In this document: positions 22,001-33,249 of the stretch, piece by piece
Numbering within the stretch: the stretch's first letter is position 1
Layout of the letters: each line of letters starts with the position of its first letter
Assembly: GCF_905404315.1 (NCBI RefSeq)
Contig: NC_066309.1
Location: 3,720,001 to 3,784,000 of the forward strand
Length of the DNA: 64,000 bases
Reading direction: 5' to 3'
From: Leptidea sinapis
Lineage: Eukaryota > Arthropoda > Insecta > Lepidoptera > Pieridae
Made by a program: the position numbers and the translations under genes
The notes under the pieces: model-generated
Databases searched by the model: none
Told to the model about the DNA's origin: nothing
Seen by the model: the letters and a program-made list of their open reading frames with translations, nothing else

Positions 22001-25000
22001 TACTTCTAAATAGAGTCTCTTGCTGTTAGACAACCAATAAAAACAGGCCAGGAATGTTAGTTTAGGGTGCGTGACCAGCGTACAAGTGTACGTCTTACAC
22101 TCGCGATTTTTAACATACTGTCTTAGTGTGCGTAAATTGCTCAAAATAGGGGCTAGTTCTAAGCTCAATGTTTTTTCGACGTTTTCATAGCTTTTATAGT
22201 CTATCTAGACGTATAAATTATCTTAGATGTGTACGTTAATAAAATATTAGTATGTATATATCTTTTTTAGACCTTGGAAATGTTTTTAGGAATGTAGTGG
22301 GATTACAAAGTAGTGCTGTCAGGATTCTTGAAAAATTCTGAGCGGCACTTCAATTGCGCGTCTCATTTGCCCAGTTATTTCTCTAGCTACGGTGCCCTTC
22401 AGACCGAAACGCAATAATGTTTACACATTACTGCTTCTCTCTAGAATTAGGCGCTGTTGTGGTACCCGTAATCTAGCTGGCATTCTGTGTAAAGAAGCGT
22501 CCCACCCTTGAGTCTGGGCCTTCCCTACTCTTTTTATGCCCCGGGGAAAAGGGCAAAATACCTACTAGCAATAATAAGGGACGATCAATGCTTACTCTTG
22601 ATAAACTTTCTCCTGGTGGTCTTGGTGACTGCCCAACATCAGCAATGTATAAGAAATTACTAGCGCCGTTGTATCATTACCAGCTATAGTAATGGAATCT
22701 ATGTGTTCACGTAACTGCTCATCTGTAAAGTTTGGATTTTTTTCCAACAGTAGTTCCAATAAATCCTTGCGTCCTAAAAACAAATGAATAGAGAATTTGT
22801 TCAATCGTATTATTAAAGGGTAAATCTAAGCGTACCGGAAGGCGTAGTGTTGGTAGGCTCCCCACAAGATGGAACGACGATCTGGTCAAGGTCGTCGGAG
22901 TGCGATGGATGAGGGCAGCGCAGGACCGATCGTCATGGCGATATTTGGGGGAGGCCTTTGTCCAGCAGTGGACGTTTTCCGGCTGAAATGATGATGATCA
23001 AATCTAAGCGTCTAGAAGTAATCTAGTTCAATACTAGTTTTATACAGTTTTGGTGTATCTAATACATGCGAACATGCGTACCTTAGTCTACTAAACTAGT
23101 TGTTTATGAAATACAAAATAAATAAATTGATAGAAAAATAAAGTCACTCTTACCGTTTGTTTTACTTTCTCCATATTTATCAAATTCCATTCTCTTTCTT
23201 TTCACGACCTGAAACATCGGATAGGATTTGTATCAAGTGTTCATTAAACGACTCATACGTAAAAGTAATGAAACGCCTGGTTAAAAAGGTTTTTTTTAGT
23301 TTATTGTGAAATAAATAACAAATCTATCTATATATATAAAAATGAATTGCTGTTCGTTAGTCTCGCTAAAACTCCAGAACGGCTGGACGGATTTGTCTAA
23401 TTTTGGTCTGGAATTATTTGTGGAAGTTCAGAGAAGGTATAAAAGGTGAATAAATATGAAAACTTTCGGAATAAAATAAAAATAACAATTTTGTTCTTCC
23501 TTTCATGTGTCCCCCGTAGTTCAGAAATCAAATTGAAATAATAGTTTAAAATGAATAACTAATTAGAATCTTTGTATCTTTCTAACTTTCTCAGGAGGTA
23601 AAAAACAAACTTAATTTTAGCTACCTATACTTGGTAGATTAACTACAGTTGTTAACTATGATGGCAATACAACGTTTGCTGGGTCAGCTAGTACATAATA
23701 TTTTTATCAGATATGAATGAAAACCTCACGTGTTTATCTGGGCACAGAGAGCCCTTAATTTTATGAAGCTAAACCTAGCCTTTTAAAGCGTGTTTTAATT
23801 TTCTTGGTATTCATGTACATTTCTTGCAGCTCTTTGGGCAGTTGGTCACTTTAAATAGCTCGCTGTCTTAATGTACCTAAAGTTGATATTTGCAAGTTTA
23901 TAGCTATTTCTATGCCAAAAAATATAGGATTAGTTATCACCAACATATACACTAAAATCTTTTCGGAAACACGCTGCATCTTATGGTACAAGTATTATTC
24001 CGGTCGGATCAGTAGTTTTCGCAGTATAACCGAAGGAAAAAACCGGCCAATAGAATAATATAGATTGTTGATATAGACTCTGACGTCACAGAAACCCCGA
24101 GCAAAATGGCGCGTTTAAATAGCCGATATATTGTCCGAAAAGAATATTTATGTTTTAATTCAATAAGAATGATTTCATCAATAATTTGATGTGTTTTATA
24201 ACTTTTAAGATGTAAATAATCAGATTTAAGGTTTCTTAAAAATCATGCATATACCCAATTCGTTAGCATAGCTGAAGTATAAACACTCAAAATATGATGC
24301 GATTCCTGTTTTCGGGTGTTATTTTTGTGCTACAATTCCATACCTCAGTTCCAAAGAGTGATAATTCAGAAAAAGGGTTCCAAAATAAAACAACTTGAAG
24401 TGTATGAAACGAATATATTCTAGACCTGTGAAAATATATTGGAAGTTACAACTAAACTACATTCACTAATCGATATGTTTCTCGTTGGTACTGGTGGATT
24501 ATCACTTATGGAACAATTTCTCATACGTTATCTCAAACTTATTGCATTTCAGACTTGTTACACTTAAGAACTGAGGTATCGAATTAATGTGCTACGAATT
24601 TCAAAATTATTGTTAAAAAGCGTTTAAGTGTTAAGGGTTACTATAACATAAATGACTCTTTTGATACCACCCCTTGGGAATGGAGAGACCACCCACCCCA
24701 TTTAACTAATAAATTAAATTGTAATGATAAAAGAGGAAAAAGTTTTGTTGTGCCCGTTCTTCTCAGGTTAGAGACATTTATTATCGAATGGATGGTGATT
24801 CTGACGCTCAAAAAGTGGTTTAAAGATCCTAGTTTGAATAAAAATATTTTAATTTGATCGTGGGTACTGAAAACGGAAGTGAAACTTCATCAAGGCGATT
24901 CTTAATACGAATTACCACTATTTATGGTTCTGTAATCATAAAGAAATAAAATTTACAATGTATATATTTATAAGTGCTGACCCGGCAAATTTGTTTTGCC

Positions 25001-28000
25001 ATATACATTAAGTACCACGTCCGCTCATTGTCATACGTAATGAAATATCATTGACTGAATTATTTGTTCTGGATTACTAGTACTAACATGTCATATACTA
25101 CACAGCCTTCTACGAAACACTCTACATCTTATAGTATAAGTATGACTCCGATCGGTTCAGTAGATTTCGCAGTATAACTGACCAAAAAAACTGTTATTAG
25201 TACAGATGTTTGTGTAAAAATAACTCTGGTAAATTTTGCTCTAACAAATCCCGCCGTCGCCGTCTACTAAGCCCGAACGAATCTCACATAAAAAGTTTCA
25301 CTTCATAATACCGATACGGAGTCACGCTACCGTCTTTTGACGTCAGCACAATCGGGCCAGACTCGTCCTAGTGCCGCTACTATCGCATAGGTTAGTGTCG
25401 AGGACCGGAGGCCATTAGTCCACCACCACCTTGAGACGGTGCAGCTGGCCTTGTGTTTCCTTACGCCACAAGTTAGGATATCATCCCCACCATCTGGACG
25501 TGTGGCGGTCCTCCACAGTGCGGTTTTCAAGGAGCTTTCTTCCACGTACTACAAAGCTGTGGTATGAGCTTCCTTGTGCGGTGTTTGCGGGACGATACGA
25601 CATGGGTACCTTCAAAAAAAGCGCGTACACCTTCCTTAAAGGCCGGCAACGCTCTTGTGATTCCTCTGGTGTTGCAAGAGAATGTGGGCGGCGGTGATCA
25701 CTTAACACCAGGTGAGCCGTACGCTCGTTTGTCCTCCTATTCCATAAAAATAAAATAAAAAACATGTTAAGGTACCTCGTCCGTAAACTTGTGAGTAAGT
25801 TCAATCGTCTCTTTCTGCAACTTAGAATAAGATGTCAAATTGAAGAGAGCATCCGGCTGCATCCACGCCTTAAAGAATCTCATGCCTATAATTGACATGA
25901 CTGTATTCCGAGCGCGTACATATGGCGTGTCGGGATTGTGTTGAACATCCATTTTCTCGCCCATTGCTGTTTCTGCAAAATCAAAACAGGTTGAATTGTT
26001 GATTTCATCATCATCATCATCAGCCGGAATACGTCTACTGTTGGACAAAGGCCTTCCCCAAAATCCTCCACGATGATCGGTCCTGCACTCATCCTTCGTA
26101 TTCTGGCGATCTTGACTAAAGTGTCGGTCCATCTTGTGGGTTCGAACAATGCGTCTTCTGGTACGTGGTCGCCATTCGAGGACTTTACTGCCCCACCAGC
26201 CATCTATCCGTCGAATCATTTGGGCTATGTTGATGACTTTGATTCTCCTACAGATCTCCTCATTGCTGATCAGAAATTATTGATTTATAATAAATTATTA
26301 AATTACATCGCCCCCGACCCCTAAAAATTTGGCTAATAGACTTAGTTCTATAGCATACCTACCTAAGAAGATAAGACATCTGATATTTGATACGCCTATT
26401 TTAGTTATTTTTACAGTATTATGTCATATGGTATATAATCGTGGTGCTGAAGCGAAATTTTTATAACAGCATTGTGCTGCAAAAGAAGGCTATTCGAACT
26501 GTAACAGCTAAGTACCAAAGAATGATACCATTTTTTTTTAAAGAAATTACATATAAACTTTTGTCTCTATTTAGCCCATATTTCCCTATATATTATAACA
26601 AAGGCGAATATTCTTGAAACTGAACAGATAAACTTGTTATGCCTACTACACGGTTAGGTCGAGTAGGCATAACAAGTTTGATAGTATAAATAAAATTTGT
26701 GACCAAGACTTATGAACAATGCTACTTAACAACATTACAAATACGAACAATACACTACGAACTGCTGTGGTTAATACATTTTTAAAAGCTACCTATCTAT
26801 AGAACTTTCATCTACACACAGGTCTAAAATTTAAAATAGCTACAACAAATATTTATTTTTTCTTCTGCCAAGCCTTTTATTTGCGATCAAAGATAGCCTT
26901 TCCCAAGCTCTTGTCTATTTCTTTACTAAATTTCATCAAAATCGGTTCAGTGTAAACCACAAACACAAGGCGTGATAGCGTAACAAACAAACTTACATTT
27001 ACATTTATAATATTATATTAAGGCGACACTAAATGCTTGCGACCTTGGGCGATATGAGTTCACGGCTGCCGTAATATTTTAACAGGCGCAAAAAGTTTAT
27101 TTGCTTACATTCCTCATTATTAATTACTAATCTGAATAAATATACCTACACAAAAAAAAGTACAAGCTATATAAATACCTTTTCTGAGAATAGTACTAAA
27201 CAAATGCGTCATGCCGAGAAAAAACTTGTTTCACTGCAATGAAGTGGTAGTTCAAAATACCTCTAGAGTGTTAACTTATAACCAACAGCAAATATTAGAA
27301 ACCTACAAATAAGCCTTAAGGGTATGTGTTATATGATAAAATAGTGTGCATAGCTCCAAATGCTGTATTTTCACCACTAAACTTGTCTAAAATGCCTCCC
27401 TTGCGTGTTTTCACAAGGGAGGCCTTCGCCTTAATAGGGATTATGATAATGAAAAAATAATAAAACAATGTACTTACCAAAAACAATATCCAACATGCAC
27501 GAGGTAATGTATGTATACGCATCAAACTCGGATTTCCCCACTCGCTCTTCTAGACGCTCGACCAGTATGGAACCTTGCGTCCCAAACACTTCGATATAAT
27601 CTTCTATGAAACGGTTGTGGAAAATTGGCAGAAGAATTCGTCGATGCATTTTCCATATATTTACTGAAAATAAACAAAACCCTTGACTTTGCATCCGTAA
27701 TGCACAAAATTTATTATTGAATCTTAAATAAATTATGTTCTTGAATATTTGTCAATATGTAGCATTTAAATTTGTTTCTCAGGATATTGATAGTTTTATC
27801 AAGTTTACCTATACTTAACATTTTTTTTAATTTCAACGGATCAGCCTAGCTATCCAACGCGGAAATGCTGCCAGCTTAGATTATTTATACGCCTAGATAG
27901 TCTGAGATAGCTGTAAAAACATCGAAAAAAAATTGAGGTTTACTGTTAGCCTCTATTTTGAGCAGTGCACGCAGACTACTACACAAAGTGACATACAAGT

Positions 28001-31000
28001 CGCGAGTGTAAGACATAGTTTGTCACGCACACTGATATAATAATATATTAGACCTGGTCTGTTTTTATCGGTTGTCTAACAGCAAGAGACTCTATCTAGA
28101 TGTACAATTTATCTAAGGCTGCTAGTATCCTTGGTATCCTATCCTTCTAGTGGTAGTTTTATTTTCATGCAGGTAAGTAATCATAATATTGTATTGTAAA
28201 TATATTTATAAGCATTGTTTTGGAAATAAGGAATTTATTCGACAAAACAAATCTTATAACTATATTTCTAATACTATGATTGTAAAATAAAATTAAATTA
28301 GAATTGTTTTGTTTTAAATTAATGTTAGCTTTAAATAATTTTTCTAAAAATATGCTTTTTAATTATAAGAAACTGCTGTTTTCTCCAGATTAACACGTGT
28401 ATTAACAAATATTATTCAGGAAGCATCCCTCCTTAATTTAACCGCGGATTTAAGTAACCTGACAGTGACATTTCTTATTGACACTTCTGCACTACCACAG
28501 ACTACAGCAAGTGATATTCTCTATTACTACATAAAAAGAAAACATAACCTTTTCCGGCCTTTTAGGGCTAAAGCGCTTTCTTCGAAGCCACCGCGGAAAA
28601 ATGTCCATTACAGTGTCACCAACTTATCTGTGAACTGATGAGTGTCGCCATCGTCGTTTCAGTGTTTCTAATTAATTCCAATGTGCACAAAAGCTTTCGG
28701 CATATTTAACGCTTAAAATTCAGAAGTATCGCAAATAAACACACGGAACACTCGAAAAAAAAGTAGTAGTCACTGACAGTCTAATGACATTTCAACATGG
28801 CGACCGTAGTTCCTATTTTTACCATTTCACAGTTAAGTTGGTATTACTGTACATAGTTTGGTTATACTTTTTTATTTTATATAAGAGGGGGCAAACGGCG
28901 CACGTGATGAAAAGTGTTCAGGCAACCGCCCATAGACATACGCAACACCAGGCGCTCAGAGATGCGTTGCCGGCATTCAAGTTACTATAGAGCGTACTTA
29001 GATTTTGCTCAGACTTTACTTACGTAAAACTTAGCTGAGTGTGATAAAACGCAAACATGACTTTTGCATTGGGCTGTCTTAGATTACTCAGCATAATTTC
29101 AGCTGTGAAATGACTATAAAAACGAAATCAAAGATTATGTAACTTTTACGCAAACATCTAATGTAAAACCGTTGCAATTACACGCGTTTTAATCCTTTAA
29201 AAGTGTTTTATTGAAATCAAAGATTATGACAAGCTTACACTAAGCTAAGTTTTTCTTAACTATGGAAAGTCTAAGTATTCTATATGTATTCTCTATGTAT
29301 ATCTCAGCCTACACTTGAAAGTCCTTAAGTCATATCAGTCCGAAACCTTTAATTATTATATATTTCTTTACAACCGCATTGTGGAGAGGCACCACACAAG
29401 TAAACGTTGAAGTTATTTTAGTGCGTGACGTGGGGTTCGATCATTGAATTCAGGGGCAGAGGCACACGAGTAACTAGGTATTTTATTTACTCATGTGGCA
29501 GAAGTCAAAACTCAGGTAAGATTTCTATGCGTTGCCCTAGTAGCAAATAATTATTATTGTGAACTTACCTGGAGCCACAAAAAGACCATTTCCCAGCCAG
29601 TTTTGCAAAAATTTATATGAAGAATCCTTTTGAAGGCTGGATTCTAATATTTTTTGTACATCCGCAGGATTCAGTGTTACTACAACATGACATAACAATA
29701 CATTTACCTTATTTAAGTCGATCAAAGATTTATGACGCTGGTACCTACATTAAGATGTGTGAAAAAAATATTATCGCTTCGATGTTTGTTGAGAAAATTA
29801 ACATATAGATGTTAAAATCAGTAACGCTACCGCATAATAATCCAATTCAAATAGGAAACGGCTCTTATAAATTAATCTAACACATTAGTGGTGAGTGATT
29901 TCACTGCAGTAAAGTTTCTTCGCACAGCGACATTAATGTCAAATGCTACCCTCGTCATTATACCGATGTTTTTTATATCGGCCTTGCAGAATTAACGTTA
30001 TACGTCGTTGGATTTCTACCAGTGGGAGGCTCCTTTTCACAGGATACCGGCTAGATTATGGGTACCACAACGGCAACTATTTCTGCCTTGAAGCAGTTAT
30101 GTGTAAGTATTATTGTGTTTCAGTCTGAAGGGGGCCGTAGCTAGTCAAATTACTGGACAAATACGACTTAACATGTTTTGTCTCAAGGTGACGAGTGCAA
30201 TTGTAGTGCCGCTCAGAATTTTTGGGGTTTTTCAAGAATCCTGAGCGGCACTCCATTGTAATGGGCAGGGCGTATAAATTACCATCAGCTAAACGTCCTG
30301 CTCACATCGTTATGATATTAAAGTTTGAAGAAGAGACAGTATAAACTTTAGAATATTTGAACAATGAGCGAAATTAATACACAGGCTTACTGAGTACGCA
30401 CAATTGATTTGTACATTGGGCCATGAAGGTTGATTAGTGATTATGTGCTAGATGCTACTTTTATGACTACACACGAGCGTACGAGACACCTGATGTTAAG
30501 TGATCATCACCGTTCACACTCACTCGCAACAAAAGGCCGGAAACGCTCTTGTGATTCCTCTGGTGTTGCAAGAGAATGTGGGCGGCGATGATCACTTAAC
30601 ACCAGGTGACCCGTACGCTCGTTTGTCCTCCTATTCCATACAAAACAAAAACAAAAATACTGCGTAAAGGAGTTCATTTCACGCTTTGATTGTATGCATC
30701 AGAAAGATATTCGTAAACTGTGTTGTAGAGGAACTCCAGTGGCCACACATCCACATCATCATCATTATGGGAACCGGAAGACGTCCACTGCTGGACAAAG
30801 GCCTCCCCCAATGATTTCCATGACGATCGGTCCTGCCCTACCCTCATCCAACGTATTCCGGCGATCTTGACCAGATCGTCAGTCCATCTTGTGGTGGGCC
30901 TACCAACACTGCGTCTTCCGGTACGTGGTCGCCATTCGAGAACTTTACTGCCCCAACATTCACATGCTGTATTATTATTATTATTGGGTTAATGCGCTCT

Positions 31001-33158
31001 TAAATCTGTAGATCTATTGTGTCCCCTACATCCTACTGCTTCATGTGATGAGGTAATTAGGCAACGCTTAAAGAAATCATTCCCTTACATAGCCGGAGTT
31101 TTTTAAAGTAACTACACCACATTCTTCAGCCCTAAGTTCGTTATGAGGTGCAGTATCCTCAGTGGACGCATGTGGGGTAGTTTTTCTATCTGGATATTGA
31201 GGGATTTAAGGCATCCCGGCCTCATTGTGGCGATGGTCTCACATTCCAGAAGGTTGTTTTTAAGATCTTCGTAGCCCTCTTGGCATCCAGATGGTGCAGC
31301 GATGATATTTAAGTTCGTAGCGTCTGATGCAAAAGTGGAATTAAGCAACAAAAATCAGGGCAATCAAATCAACCAGTGGGAGGCTCCTTTGCACAGGAAG
31401 CCGGCTAGATTATAGGTACCACAACGGCACCTATTGCTGCCGTGAAGCAGTAATTACTGTGTTTCGGTCTGAAGGGCGCCGTAGCTAGTGAAATTACTGG
31501 GCAAATGAGACTAAACATCTTATGTCTCAAGGTGACTAGCGCAATAATTGTAGTGGCGCTCAGAATGTTTGGGTTTTTCAAGAATCCTGAGCGGCACTGC
31601 ATTGTATCAATTACCATCAGCTGAACGTCCTGCTCACCTCGTCCCTTATTTTCATAAAAAGAAAGATCTGTTTGGAACACTTTCTGTAATAAATCCTGTG
31701 GAAGACAATGAAGCGACATCTGTCGAGATTTCGCTTCATTTTGTATTTTGGTAACGCCAAGTGCATCTTTCAATAAAGCCACTGAGAATCCACGCCGGAG
31801 CCTATATTAATTTAAAAATATTGACAAAGATTATTTAATATATTCATCTTACCTACGTACAGAGAGGGTCCAATCCATACTTTGTTGACAGCACTTTGAG
31901 ACTCTTCCAATAGTTTAACTAGCTGTTTGATATTAGTAAGCAGTTCTGAAATTAGTTGTAAAGTTATTCTGAAGTATTTCTAAGTAGCGAAGGTCTTTTA
32001 CGCGGCTTACACTGGCAGAAATCTCAGGTAACGAAAAAACGTTATGCGCTCCCACGAGAAATTCGGTTCCCACTGGCATAGTTATTATCGTCTAGCTCTG
32101 GCCACGCTTATTACCTTATTATACACCATTATTCAATGCAACAGTTGTATAAGTAGGATCATAAACGTGAGTGGTGTGGATTGCAATCAAAGCAATCGCA
32201 ATGAATGACTCCACGAGCGTTTCTTGACTTAGATATTCAACTTGTCACATATATTATAAAATATTTAAAAAAAACTGTATAAATGATATGATAAAAGAAA
32301 ATGATTGAAATAGTCTGTCTTACTTTTGTTAGCTTATTTGCTGTAGAACTACATTATTTCAGAGAAACTATTTTTGTATGTGCATAGAAATCTATAATCA
32401 CATCCCAAAGATAATAAGAGAGGTATCGTCAAATAGGAATTTCTCATCTTAATTGAAGAAATACCTTATCAAAAACTGCTTATAGTCCTTAGACGAATAT
32501 TTTCAATTATAAAATGATTTTTTTTTAAATAATTTAATATTAATAAATAATACTGCTACTAATCTTATGTTAAATTGATATTATTATTGTAACTAATGAT
32601 TTGGAAATATTTTTTGTAATATTTATGGTTACATAAATAAAATATGGTTGATGTTTATCAATCTTACATGTTTTTGCAAATAAAACTTTGACTTTGTGTG
32701 TCTGTTTTTATGTAACGAAATCCTTGTTCGTGATTTCCGACCTCTTCATAACGTTGGATTAGTTTGAAACCCATACTTTATTGCACAAACATATTGTTTT
32801 TGTTACTCACACTATTTCTAATTTAAACATATTAATTTTTTTTTCTACTTTTAGGTTTCATTTTCTCCCAAAGCGTGTTAGTTTCTATAGCGAACTCTCG
32901 AATTTTTAAAAATTATGAACCACTTTTTGAACCTTATATTTTTCTTAAATTTTATTAGTTTAGGATTAAAAACTGCATTAAAATTACTTAAAAGACACGC
33001 TTTCTTATAAATAATAAATGAAGAAATACCTAAAATTAATTAGTTTGTACTTATTTCGGCTTCTTTCTTATTAATTATTATTTCCTCAGAAGCCATTGTG
33101 ATAATCTAAACCAGTGAAAGAAGTTGCAACTAAAAAATTTTTTCTAAGTGATCATATA

Positions 33159-33249
<91 letters not shown>

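Noticed and set aside
33160..33249. Poly-isoleucine frame across the ATA repeat
   Set aside because: It is a microsatellite read in one frame, not a coding sequence.
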